From JAFAHS01 sp046728175 (lineage in GTDB: Bacteria > Desulfobacterota > Binatia > Binatales > Binataceae): a stretch of DNA of 20,657 nucleotides. The notes beneath the pieces were generated by a model, which was not told the DNA's origin, ran no database searches, and saw only the letters and a program-made list of their open reading frames with translations. Of this stretch, positions 6,262 through 13,413 are shown in pieces. Made by a program: the position numbers and the translations under genes. The stretch is from positions 1 to 20,657 of the forward strand of contig JBKPEA010000157.1 of assembly GCA_046728175.1 (NCBI GenBank). The letters are read 5' to 3'. Within the stretch, counting starts at the first letter, position 1; each line of letters starts with the position of its first letter.

Positions 6262-7789
6262 GCAGCGCGGCAGGGTCTACCTGGTCGGCGCGGGACCCGG
6301 CGCGTTCGATCTGATCACCCTGCGCGGCGCGGATTGCCTGAGGCAAGCGGATTGCGTGGTCTACGACTCCTTGGTCAACCCCGACTTGCTGCAGCTCGCC
6401 CCTGCCGAGGCCGAGTTGATCTACGCAGGAAAGAGGCGCAACCGGGGCAAATCGATCACGCAGGCCGAATTAAATACGCTGCTGATCGACCGTGCGCGCA
6501 AAGCCAAGCGCGTGGTCCGCCTCAAGGGTGGTGACCCATTCATCTTCGGGCGTGGAGGCGAGGAGGCTGAATCGCTCGCTCGCGCTGGTATCCACTTCGA
6601 AATCATACCGGGCATCACCTCGGCGATCGCCGCCCCAGCATTCGCAGGCATTCCGTTGACCCATCGCAGGCTCGGGTCTTATGTCGCGTTCGTCACCGGC
6701 CACGAGGACCAGAACAAAGCTGGCACCAAGCGCGTCCCATGGAGGGAACTTGCCCGCGCCGCGCGAAATGGGGGAACCATCGTGGTTCTGATGGCGTCCA
6801 CGCGCATGGCCGCCTCGCTCACGCGCCTCACCCGCGCGGGTCTTTCCGCACAAACGCCGGCGGCCGCCGTGCAATGGGGCACGACTGCGGCGCAAAAAAC
6901 CGTGGTCGGTACGGTCGCTACTCTCGCGGCGCAATGTGCCAGCGAGAGCCTCACCGCGCCCTCGGTCGTAGTCGCGGGCCAGTCGGTGAAACTCCGCGAG
7001 CATCTTAAATGGTTCGAGAAGCTGCCCTTGTTCGGGCGACGAATTGTGGTCACCAGATCACGCGAGGCGAGCACCGCCTTTGCCCGCGAGCTCCGCTCGC
7101 TGGGCGCGGACGCGATCGAGTTCCCAACCATAGAGACGGCGCGTCCGGCCAGCTACGCGGCGCTCGACGAAGCAATCGACCACCTCGACCAATTCAACTG
7201 GATCATCTTCACCAGTGCGACTGGCGTCGATGCTTTCATCGCTCGGCTCAAGGTTCTGCGCCGCGATATACGGGCGATTGGGCACGCAGCGCTGTGCGCG
7301 ATTGGTCCAGCTACGGCGTTGCGACTCGAGCAATACGCCCTTCAGGTTGCAGCGGTGCCCAACGAATACCGGGCGGAAGCGATTGTTCCCGCGATCGGTT
7401 CAGAACGAATTCGCGGCGCTCGCATCCTGATTCCACGAGCACAGGTCGCGCGCGAGATTCTGCCGGAGCTTCTCCGCGACCATGGCGCGAGCGCGGTCAC
7501 GGTGGCTCCCGCCTATCGCACCATCAAGCCAAAACCGGCTGGCCTGGTAAGAATTCGTGAGCTAATCAAGGCGCGGCAAATCGACCTGGTTACCTTCACC
7601 AGTTCGAGTACCGTGTCTAACTTCTGCGAGCTGGTCGGTAACGTCGAAGGGCTCAAGGCGGCGGCCATCGGGCCGATCACCGCCGAGACTGCCCGCAAGC
7701 ATGGGTTCGAAGTAGCGGTGGCTCCTGCCATCTACACGGTGCCAGCCCTGATGGAGGCGATCGGCGGGTTTTTTGCCCGGGCTTCTTAA
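6254..7789 (+). CDS. cobA-hemD: Fused uroporphyrinogen-III C-methyltransferase / uroporphyrinogen-III synthase
   Basis: This 511-residue protein has two enzymes in one chain. Residues 5 to about 245 are SUMT (CobA), with VYLVGAGPGAFDLITLRG, VVRLKGGDPFIFGRGGEE and PGITSAIAAPAFAGIPLTHR. It makes precorrin-2 from uroporphyrinogen III and SAM. From about residue 260 (FGRRIVVTRSREAS) to the end is HemD, which cyclises hydroxymethylbilane to uroporphyrinogen III. The C-terminal TFTSSSTVSNF and AAIGPITAETARKHG segments are typical of HemD. Making and methylating the same intermediate on one protein could help steer flux toward sirohaem or corrinoids. The ATG at 6254 is preferred over an in-frame TTG at 6248. 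It overlaps the end of hemC. Such fusions are known in Clostridia, Actinobacteria and deltaproteobacteria. Confidence 0.95.
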   Translation: MSEQRGRVYLVGAGPGAFDLITLRGADCLRQADCVVYDSLVNPDLLQLAPAEAELIYAGKRRNRGKSITQAELNTLLIDRARKAKRVVRLKGGDPFIFGRGGEEAESLARAGIHFEIIPGITSAIAAPAFAGIPLTHRRLGSYVAFVTGHEDQNKAGTKRVPWRELARAARNGGTIVVLMASTRMAASLTRLTRAGLSAQTPAAAVQWGTTAAQKTVVGTVATLAAQCASESLTAPSVVVAGQSVKLREHLKWFEKLPLFGRRIVVTRSREASTAFARELRSLGADAIEFPTIETARPASYAALDEAIDHLDQFNWIIFTSATGVDAFIARLKVLRRDIRAIGHAALCAIGPATALRLEQYALQVAAVPNEYRAEAIVPAIGSERIRGARILIPRAQVAREILPELLRDHGASAVTVAPAYRTIKPKPAGLVRIRELIKARQIDLVTFTSSSTVSNFCELVGNVEGLKAAAIGPITAETARKHGFEVAVAPAIYTVPALMEAIGGFFARAS

Positions 7790-7810
7790 TGTATTTGACC
7801 GGTATATAAT
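7782..7810 (+). promoter_or_regulatory. Possible internal promoter for hemB
   Basis: A perfect TATAAT lies at 7805-7810 in the 53-bp gap before hemB. The only -35 candidate at legal spacing is TTCTTA at 7783-7788 (16-base spacer), which is weak. A better-looking TTGACC at 7795-7800 is only four bases away and cannot pair with it. The start would lie near 7817, with a short leader of about 26 bases. Confidence 0.3.
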
Positions 7811-7842
7811 TCCTTCATCTGCGCGACCGCGCGCGCTGCACT

Positions 7843-8811
7843 ATGCCTTTTCCGATTACTCGGCCCCGGCGGCTTAGACGCAACGACACGTTGCGGCGGA
7901 TGGTCCGTGAGACGCGGCTGTCACCGGACAACCTGATACACCCGCTCTTCGTGTGTCCGGGACGCGGGGTGGTGAACCCCGTTCCTTCGATGCCCGGGGT
8001 GGCGCAGCTATCGGTCGACCAGGTAGTAGCCGAAGCGCGCGCAATTCATGCTGCCGGTGTTCCTGCGATAATCCTGTTCGGGATTCCCGAGCGCAAGGAC
8101 GCGCTTGGCAGCGAGGCTTGGAACGACAATGGCGAAGTCCAGCGCGCCATCCGCGAGGTCAAGGAGAAGGTTCCCGGGCTGGTCGTGATTACCGACGTGT
8201 GCATGTGCGAGTACACCGATCACGGCCATTGCGGAGCGATCAGAGGCACTGACGTCGACAACGATGCGACGCTGGAATTGCTCTCACGCGAGGCGCTTTC
8301 GCACGCGCGAGCGGGGGCGGATATCGTCGCGCCATCGGACATGATGGATGGGAGGGTCGGTGCGATTCGCACCGCGTTGGATCGGGACGGATTTTCCGAG
8401 ATCGCAATCATGGCATACTCGGCTAAATTCGCCTCCGCGTTTTACGGACCATTCCGCGACGCTGCAGAATCAGCTCCTCAATTCGGTGATCGGCGCTCGT
8501 ATCAGATGGACCCGCCCAACGGAGAGGAAGCGCTGCGTGAGGTTGCGCTCGACCTGGAAGAGGGCGCCGACATCGTGATGGTGAAACCCGCACTGCCATA
8601 CCTCGATCTGATCTGGCGCGTGAAAAACGAGTTTCGGGTGCCGGTCGCCGCCTACAACGTCTCGGGCGAATACGCGATGATCCGTGCCGCGGGCATCAAC
8701 GGCTGGCTCGACGAGGAGCGCGCGATCATGGAAGTCCTCACCAGCATCCGCCGCGCTGGTGCCGACCTTATCCTGACCTACTTCGCCAAGGAAGTGGCGA
8801 AGAAGCTTTAA
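7843..8811 (+). CDS. hemB: Delta-aminolevulinic acid dehydratase (porphobilinogen synthase)
   Basis: This enzyme joins two 5-aminolevulinates to porphobilinogen. The 322-residue protein starts RPRRLRRNDTLRRMVRET. It has Schiff-base lysines K195 (AYSAKFASAFYGPFR) and K248 (MVKPALPYLD). The metal segment DVCMCEYTDHGHCG contains the three cysteines C120, C122 and C130 of the zinc-dependent class, rather than the Asp/Ala version of Mg-dependent enzymes, so a catalytic zinc is predicted. GVPAIILFGIP and the C-terminal LILTYFAKEVA are also standard. It follows cobA-hemD after 53 bases, the largest gap in the operon, with little Shine-Dalgarno. It completes the run from glutamyl-tRNA to uroporphyrinogen III apart from hemL. 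Confidence 0.97.
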   Translation: MPFPITRPRRLRRNDTLRRMVRETRLSPDNLIHPLFVCPGRGVVNPVPSMPGVAQLSVDQVVAEARAIHAAGVPAIILFGIPERKDALGSEAWNDNGEVQRAIREVKEKVPGLVVITDVCMCEYTDHGHCGAIRGTDVDNDATLELLSREALSHARAGADIVAPSDMMDGRVGAIRTALDRDGFSEIAIMAYSAKFASAFYGPFRDAAESAPQFGDRRSYQMDPPNGEEALREVALDLEEGADIVMVKPALPYLDLIWRVKNEFRVPVAAYNVSGEYAMIRAAGINGWLDEERAIMEVLTSIRRAGADLILTYFAKEVAKKL

Positions 8812-8846
8812 GCCGCGGGGCATCCGCCAGATTTCAAGGGGTGACG

Positions 8847-8869
8847 CAGATTGGAAAACGGTCAATCTG
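8847..8869 (+). terminator. Stem-loop after hemB
   Basis: CAGATTG (8847-8853) and CAATCTG (8863-8869) form a perfect 7-bp stem with a 9-base loop, 36 bases after the hemB stop. No T-run follows, so it may be a mRNA-end stabiliser or attenuator rather than a simple intrinsic terminator. It precedes the GNAT gene on the same strand. Confidence 0.35.
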
Positions 8870-8917
8870 AGGTCTGTGTCGGCTGAGGATTTCCGCGCAA
8901 TGCCAGGGGCGAGCCAG

Positions 8918-9862
8918 ATGGATAACCTGATAATTCGTCCGCTCGAGGAAGCCGACCTTGACGAAGCCGATCGCGTCATGCGGCTTGCGTTCGGGACCTT
9001 TGTCGGTCTCGCAGATCCGATGACCATGTTTGGCGACGCGGACATGGCGCGGACTCGCTTCCGCGGCAATCCGGATGGGGCGCTGGCTGCGGAGCTGGAT
9101 GGCCGTATCGTGGGGTCCAACTTTCTCGCGAATTGGGGCTCGGTTGGATTCTTCGGCCCGCTGTCCGTGGATCCTCGGCTTTGGGAGCGCAAGATCGCGC
9201 GTCGCCTGCTCGACCCCACCATGGAGCTGTTCAAGAAGTGGGGCATGCGGCACATCGGATTGTTCACTTTTGCGCAGAGCCCCAAGCATCTCGCGCTCTA
9301 TCAGAAATACGGTTTCTGGCCGCGCTATCTGACGGCCGTAATGGACAAGAAGGTAGAGGCCGGGCGGCTTGCGCCTAACGTGCAATTGTTTTCAACCCTC
9401 GACCCAGCGGGCCAAAAGACCGCGCTGGCGGACACCCGCGAGATGTTGGCATCGATCTACGAAGGTCTGGACGTGACGCAGGAGATCGAGTCAATCGCCC
9501 GGCAGAACATTGGTGATACCGTCCTGCTGCGAAACGGCTCACACGTGGACGCGGTAGCGACCTGCCACATCGGCAAAGGCAGCGAGGCCGGCAGTGGCTC
9601 CTGCTACATCAAGTTTGGCGCGGTGCGCCCGGACCACGACGCCGCGCAGACTTTTGTAAAGCTCTCCGAAGCCTGCGAGCGGGTTGCCGCGGCCAGTGGA
9701 GCAAACGAGCTGGAAGCGGGAGTCAACACCGAGCGCCACACGGCCTATCGCGCGATGCTCGCGCGCGGCTTCCGTACCTTCCTTACCGGCGTCTCGATGC
9801 AGCACGGCAACGATCGCGGCTACAACCGGCAGGATCTGTTTGTGCTCGACGACTGGCGTTGA
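8918..9862 (+). CDS. GNAT family N-acetyltransferase
   Basis: The 314-residue protein has an N-terminal GNAT fold. LIIRPLEEADLDEADRVMRL is the first strand and helix. VGSNFLANWGSVGFFGPLSV and DPRLWERKIARRLL form motif A, where the acetyl-CoA pyrophosphate loop is a degenerate RKIARR rather than RGxGIG. YQKYGFWPRYL is the usual C-terminal element of the first domain. The C-terminal half (about 160-314) looks like a second, divergent GNAT-like half, with LEAGVNTERHTAYRAMLARG resembling a motif A/B region. The substrate is unknown. I chose the ATG at 8918 because homology begins directly after it. Earlier in-frame starts are GTG at 8876 and ATG at 8900. The gene is convergent with the QueG-like gene downstream. 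Confidence 0.8.
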   Translation: MDNLIIRPLEEADLDEADRVMRLAFGTFVGLADPMTMFGDADMARTRFRGNPDGALAAELDGRIVGSNFLANWGSVGFFGPLSVDPRLWERKIARRLLDPTMELFKKWGMRHIGLFTFAQSPKHLALYQKYGFWPRYLTAVMDKKVEAGRLAPNVQLFSTLDPAGQKTALADTREMLASIYEGLDVTQEIESIARQNIGDTVLLRNGSHVDAVATCHIGKGSEAGSGSCYIKFGAVRPDHDAAQTFVKLSEACERVAAASGANELEAGVNTERHTAYRAMLARGFRTFLTGVSMQHGNDRGYNRQDLFVLDDWR

Positions 9863-9922
9863 GTTGCCCGGAGATTCTTTGGGCACCGCGACTCTGACGT
9901 GAGGTCTGGACGTCGCTCGCGC

Positions 9923-10699
9923 CTAGTCGGAGTCGGGGTTCCCTGGTGGCCTAAGATTCTTTTCGTACCAGGGGCGCATTGCCGCGAGCGCGCGTTTCTG
10001 ATGGTACGCCAGTTCATCTTCCGGATAACGATGCTGCGGGCCGAGCACGCAGGCCACGCGCGCGTGACATCGCGGCGTGCAATCGGGTTCGGATTCGATT
10101 CGATAGGCCAGACATCGGGGAATGTCCCAACCCGATGGGAACGCGACCGCGGCGGTGGGGCACGCGGCAATGCAACTGCGTTGCGTGCAGGTCGGACACG
10201 GATCAAAGCTCGCTGCTTCTCCGGGCGCATCGATGAGTTCGTCAACCAGAATCGCCGCGCGAAACGCGATCCAGGGCCCGAACTTCGGATTGACCAGGAC
10301 CCCGAGTATGCTCGAGCCCCCCAGCCCCGCCACCTTCCCCAGCTCGATGAAATTGAGCGTTGCCTTTCCGCTCATGAAAGGAAATACGATCGTATATCGG
10401 TTACCCGACTGGCGGACCACGGGCTCGAGCTCCTCTTCGACGATCGCACGCGTGAAATCATCGAGAGGATGCTCGCGTTCCCACCACCCCGGGTGGTGCT
10501 CGGCGTGACGGCGAAGTCGGACCCACAGCGCGCCGCCGCCATTGGCGATCACAACAATCGATTTCGCTTTCACATCCAGTGCCGCGGCGCGATACGGTTG
10601 CGTCACGACCGCATCGTAGCGAGCTACCGGCACGGCTGCGATAAGATTCAAGCCGAACGGCTCGCCGGCGCTCCGGATTGTTTCAACCAGCGAACTCAT
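9923..10699 (-). CDS. QueG-like 4Fe-4S protein (epoxyqueuosine reductase-related ferredoxin)
   Basis: The 258-residue protein resembles the QueG / reductive-dehalogenase-like iron-sulfur superfamily. Its N-terminal alpha/beta part includes KSIVVIANGGGALWVRLRRH, ELEPVVRQSGNRYTIVFPF, and LGGSSILGVLVNPKFGPWI, which corresponds to the QueG-type GWxGKNxxLI / G-S-x-x-x-L-G region. A ferredoxin motif follows, CPTCTQRSCIAACP (CxxC-x4-C-x3-CP), which should bind one 4Fe-4S cluster. The second cysteine group (RCLAYRIESEPDC, then TPRCHARVAC) does not have the usual CxxCxxxCP form, and the C-terminal HEAT-like part of long QueG proteins is absent. It is therefore probably not a true epoxyqueuosine reductase. 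It is the last gene of the minus-strand cluster, six bases after the thioesterase stop. Confidence 0.75.
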   Translation of the reverse strand: MSSLVETIRSAGEPFGLNLIAAVPVARYDAVVTQPYRAAALDVKAKSIVVIANGGGALWVRLRRHAEHHPGWWEREHPLDDFTRAIVEEELEPVVRQSGNRYTIVFPFMSGKATLNFIELGKVAGLGGSSILGVLVNPKFGPWIAFRAAILVDELIDAPGEAASFDPCPTCTQRSCIAACPTAAVAFPSGWDIPRCLAYRIESEPDCTPRCHARVACVLGPQHRYPEDELAYHQKRALAAMRPWYEKNLRPPGNPDSD

Positions 10700-10705
10700 T
10701 CTCGC

Positions 10706-11110
10706 TCACGCGATCTTGTAGGTCACCAGCGCATCGGCGATCAGCGCGCCGGCCTCGTCGCGAATTTCCACGTTGACGCTGGCCAGGCGCTTGCCATGGC
10801 GCCGGACCGTCGCGCGCGCGACCAGCGCGCTCTGTGACGCCATGCCGGTGTAGTTCACGGTCATCGAGATCGTCGCGCTCCGCGTGGTCGCGTCGATGGT
10901 CCAGACCGCTGCGCACGCCGCCACGTCCACCAGCGACGCGATCGCGCCTCCGTGAATGGGAGCCTGCGGTCCCCCATCGTTGATCAAACTCGGTGCAAAC
11001 GGCATGCGCACCACGGCGGTTCCGTTGGATCTGGACTCGATGCGCAGTCCGAGCAGCGCGGAAAACGGTGCTCGCTCAAGCGAATCGAGGCTGTCCTTGC
11101 GTGCTGGCAC
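10706..11110 (-). CDS. PaaI-family hotdog thioesterase
   Basis: The product is about 134 residues of hotdog fold. FSALLGLRIESRSNGTAVVR is the typical N-terminal strand-helix. The catalytic segment is PIHGGAIASLVDVAACAA, with the HGG and the acidic residue of PaaI/YdiI-type acyl-CoA thioesterases. The C-terminal strands are ISMTVNYTGMA and AEVRRHGKRLASVNVEI-like sequence, ending ALVTYKIA. The likely reaction is hydrolysis of an aryl- or acyl-CoA, with unknown substrate. The frame is open back to an ATG at 11164, inside the LOG gene. I prefer the GTG at 11110, which lies eight bases past the LOG stop and gives a family-length protein. Confidence 0.82.
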   Translation of the reverse strand: MPARKDSLDSLERAPFSALLGLRIESRSNGTAVVRMPFAPSLINDGGPQAPIHGGAIASLVDVAACAAVWTIDATTRSATISMTVNYTGMASQSALVARATVRRHGKRLASVNVEIRDEAGALIADALVTYKIA

Positions 11111-11117
11111 GGGCCGC

Positions 11118-11588
11118 CTACCCTCTGCGACCGCCCGCCAGCCTGAGTGCGAGCGCGACCGCATCGGCTGGAGTGTTGGCGCGGTGCAAGCGCGGAATCT
11201 CAGGCCACGATTTCAAGGCGACGATCGGGCGGTTCATCTTCATGGCTAATCCAATCTCGGCGAGCGTGCCACCTTCGCCAGCAAGTGCGATGACGGCATC
11301 GGCGCTAGCCACGATAATAGCATTGCGCGCCTCGCCCATCCCGGTCGCGATCGCAAATTCTATATGCCGGTTTGCCGTGGAGCGGTCGTAGCTGGGCAGG
11401 ATGCCGATGGTGCGACCGCCCAAGTCGCGGGCGCCACCCGCCGCGGCCTCCATCACCCCCGAGCGCCCGCCGTTGATCAGGGTCGCGCCGCGCCGGCCAA
11501 TCTCCCGGCCGACTTCATGAGCGAGCTTCAAGACTGGCGCCGGCGCAGAGCCGGCTCCGATGACGGCTATCACGCGAGCTCGGCGCAT
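11118..11588 (-). CDS. LOG-family (TIGR00725-like) protein
   Basis: This 156-residue Rossmann-like protein starts ARVIAVIGAGSAPAP. It has LINGGRSGVMEAAAGGARD, the GGxxGxMxA motif of lysine-decarboxylase-like LOG proteins, and LAGEGGTLAEIGLAMKMNRP, the place of the PGGxGTxxE nucleotide-binding motif. The first proline-glycine is replaced by Ala-Gly-Glu here. LOG phosphoribohydrolases release cytokinin-type bases from nucleoside monophosphates. The TIGR00725 branch is uncharacterised and may only bind nucleotides. The gene starts two bases after the HAD hydrolase stop, so the pair is probably translationally coupled. Confidence 0.83.
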   Translation of the reverse strand: MRRARVIAVIGAGSAPAPVLKLAHEVGREIGRRGATLINGGRSGVMEAAAGGARDLGGRTIGILPSYDRSTANRHIEFAIATGMGEARNAIIVASADAVIALAGEGGTLAEIGLAMKMNRPIVALKSWPEIPRLHRANTPADAVALALRLAGGRRG

Positions 11589-11590
11589 TC

Positions 11591-12352
11591 TCAGCAGCCA
11601 AGCAGAGCCGGCAACTCGGTCAAATCACCGATGGTAATCTCCGGCGGCGGGATTCCCTCCGGAAACGGCTGCTGATGCTTGTTGATCCAGGCGACCGGTA
11701 TTCCCGCCCGTTTTGCCCCGGCCACGTCCTCGTGCGCGGTGTCGCCTACGAATAGCACTTCGTGCGGCTGCAGATTCAGTGTATCCAGGACTCGCTGGAA
11801 CAGGGCGGTGTGCGGCTTGCGCAGGCGGAACTCAGCCGAGATGACGATTATTTCGAACAGCTCGCGAAGTCCGGTGTCCGCGATTATCTCGTAGCCAGTG
11901 GCGGAGTCGTCGAAGTTTGAGAGCAGACCAAGCCTGAACCGCGTGCTGAGGCGGCGAACCGCAGCGATTCTCTGCGGCGGCGCTTTGGTAACCGCGCGCA
12001 CCCGTGCCATGTGAGTCCTGCGCAGCAGTTCGGCAAGCTCGATCAACTCAGAGTCATCGAGTGTGCACTCGAGGCGTTTCAAGGTCCGCAGGAACCGCTC
12101 GTGGCAGGTTATTTCTATCTCGGTACCGGCGCGCTCCGCGGAAATCTCCTGATACACCTCGTAGTGTGCGTCCACGAAACCAGACTCGTCAAAGCGATCA
12201 CCGAGCACCTCGGTGAGCACCGGAAACAGCAGCGGCAGGGTGGTCCGAACCTCGCGCCCGCGCCAATTCATCGATTCGAGGCCGGCCGGATTCCAGGTCA
12301 CGATCGTGTCGAACAGGTCGAGTACGATCGCCTTGAATTCGTAGCTAGCCAC
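11591..12352 (-). CDS. HAD-IA family hydrolase
   Basis: The 253-residue HAD-fold protein has motif I IVLDLFDTIV with nucleophile D12, motif II LLSNFDDS, the lysine of motif III in LRKPHTALF, and motif IV VLFVGDTAHEDVAGA. The helical cap lies at about residues 22-120. In motif I, the usual general acid Asp two residues after the nucleophile is Phe (D-L-F-D-T), as in many haloacid-dehalogenase-like and DLFDT-type members. Phosphatase activity is therefore not assured, and the substrate is unknown. The ATG overlaps the end of the DUF4149 gene by eight bases, and the stop lies two bases before the LOG gene. Confidence 0.87.
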   Translation of the reverse strand: MASYEFKAIVLDLFDTIVTWNPAGLESMNWRGREVRTTLPLLFPVLTEVLGDRFDESGFVDAHYEVYQEISAERAGTEIEITCHERFLRTLKRLECTLDDSELIELAELLRRTHMARVRAVTKAPPQRIAAVRRLSTRFRLGLLSNFDDSATGYEIIADTGLRELFEIIVISAEFRLRKPHTALFQRVLDTLNLQPHEVLFVGDTAHEDVAGAKRAGIPVAWINKHQQPFPEGIPPPEITIGDLTELPALLGC

Positions 12353-12818
12353 GTGGCGTCAGCGCTCCCGCCGTGCCTGCGATCGCTGCCAGATTCAAAA
12401 GCAACGCTGCGCCGTTGAGGTAAACCGAAAGCCGGTGCAAACGATCAAACTCGGCCTTGCGCGCGGGGTCAGGGCTTGACTCTTCAGCCACCGTCCGAAT
12501 CGCATCGACCCGCGGCCGTACCACCGCGCCTGCATAGAAGGTAAGGCCCAGCGCGATCGCCAGGAAAATGGCGGTCACCCCCCATGCGATACGCGCCGGT
12601 CGGGCGGCGGTGAAATAGAGTGCCAGAAGGAGCGCAACGATCCCGGCGACGTACCCGAGCAGGTAGTAGCGCGGAAAGATGGTGCTGATTACCTTGCCCG
12701 CCTCGGGCAGCGGAATTCCGGAACCGAACACCGCGGGTGCCGTGAAAAAGGAAAAGAAAACGATCCCTCCGAGCCAACAGGCCAGGCTGAGCAGGTAGAC
12801 AAACAGTGCGATTATCAT
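12345..12818 (-). CDS. DUF4149 (TMEM205-like) membrane protein
   Basis: The 157-residue protein has four hydrophobic spans, at about 3-25, 48-68, 74-96 and 130-150. The family signature is in the first span: LACWLGGIVFFSFFTAPAVF. The FPRYYLLGYVAGI segment leads the second span. A soluble loop, RVDAIRTVAEESSPDPARKA, precedes HRLSVYLNGAALLLNLAAI, with the paired His-Arg-Leu-Ser and Asn typical of the family. Function is unknown. It overlaps the HAD gene by eight bases and follows the DUF2203 gene by 28 bases. Confidence 0.85.
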   Translation of the reverse strand: MIIALFVYLLSLACWLGGIVFFSFFTAPAVFGSGIPLPEAGKVISTIFPRYYLLGYVAGIVALLLALYFTAARPARIAWGVTAIFLAIALGLTFYAGAVVRPRVDAIRTVAEESSPDPARKAEFDRLHRLSVYLNGAALLLNLAAIAGTAGALTPRG

Positions 12819-12846
12819 TAGTAAGCCGGCGGCGCGGGCCGCCGCG

Positions 12847-13272
12847 TCAGTGCAGGTACGGCTTGGCGGCGCCCGGTAAAGGCTGGCGCCCGGAAAAACC
12901 GCCTTCGATGCTATGCCAAGCGATCAGACTTGGTTCCCCTGACTGCCAGCACAGGAACGCCACTTCTCCTCCGTTGTCGAATGGAAAATCGACCAGGCCC
13001 TGGTCGACGTCCTTCAGGAAGCAACCGAGCGACTCGATCTGCGAAACTGCCTCCGCCATCGCTTCTCCTGGTCCACGTAGCTCGGGATAACGCTCGATGA
13101 TTTCGGGCAGCGTCAGATTGACCAGACGATCGTCATTGACGGCCAGCGCCGCAACCCGCGACCGCAAGGTCTTGAGCGCCCCCTGCATCTCGCGAATCAG
13201 CAGTTCCAGCCTGGGAATCAGTTCATTGGCTTCTTCGGGACTGAAGAGCTTCTGAAAACTTTGATTCGACAA
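12847..13272 (-). CDS. DUF2203 family protein
   Basis: This 141-residue soluble protein has an N-terminal helical part opening with FSPEEANELIPRLELLIREM, likely coiled-coil at about 9-45. It carries the DUF2203 core: GCFLKDVDQGLVDFP, then EVAFLCWQSGEPSLIAWH and GFSGRQPL. The family has no known function. The start codon is TTG at 13272. It is chosen because GGAGGG lies seven bases upstream and the following residues match the family start. It is the first gene of the six-gene minus cluster and diverges from lon across 141 bases. Confidence 0.88.
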   Translation of the reverse strand: MSNQSFQKLFSPEEANELIPRLELLIREMQGALKTLRSRVAALAVNDDRLVNLTLPEIIERYPELRGPGEAMAEAVSQIESLGCFLKDVDQGLVDFPFDNGGEVAFLCWQSGEPSLIAWHSIEGGFSGRQPLPGAAKPYLH

Positions 13273-13326
13273 ATGTTTCCCTCCACTGGCGCCGCAACCG
13301 AACGTGGTTAGATTTAAGGCGGAAGG

Positions 13327-13355
13327 TTACCTTGTCAGTCCGACACTCGTATATT
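13327..13355 (+). promoter_or_regulatory. Possible sigma-70-type promoter for lon
   Basis: TTACCT (13327-13332) and TATATT (13350-13355) are 17 bases apart in the divergent gap between the DUF2203 gene and lon. The -10 is good and the -35 is poor. The leader to the lon ATG would be about 50 bases. No CIRCE or sigma-32 element is evident. Confidence 0.3.
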
Positions 13356-13413
13356 ACGGTAAATTTTGGTGGCGGTGGAAGCGAGGCACTTCCCATGAGG
13401 TTTCAACTATCCT

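Noticed and set aside
7795..7810. TTGACC plus TATAAT as a promoter before hemB
   Set aside because: The spacer is four bases, far from 16-18. Only the TATAAT could act, with another -35.
9865..9885. TGCCC/GGGCA hairpin after the GNAT gene as a terminator
   Set aside because: The stem is only five base pairs with an 11-base loop and no T-run.
9899..10837. A 312-codon open frame on the plus strand
   Set aside because: It lies wholly opposite the QueG-like gene and the end of the thioesterase gene, is rich in Arg and Pro as expected of a GC-rich shadow frame, and has no recognisable domain.
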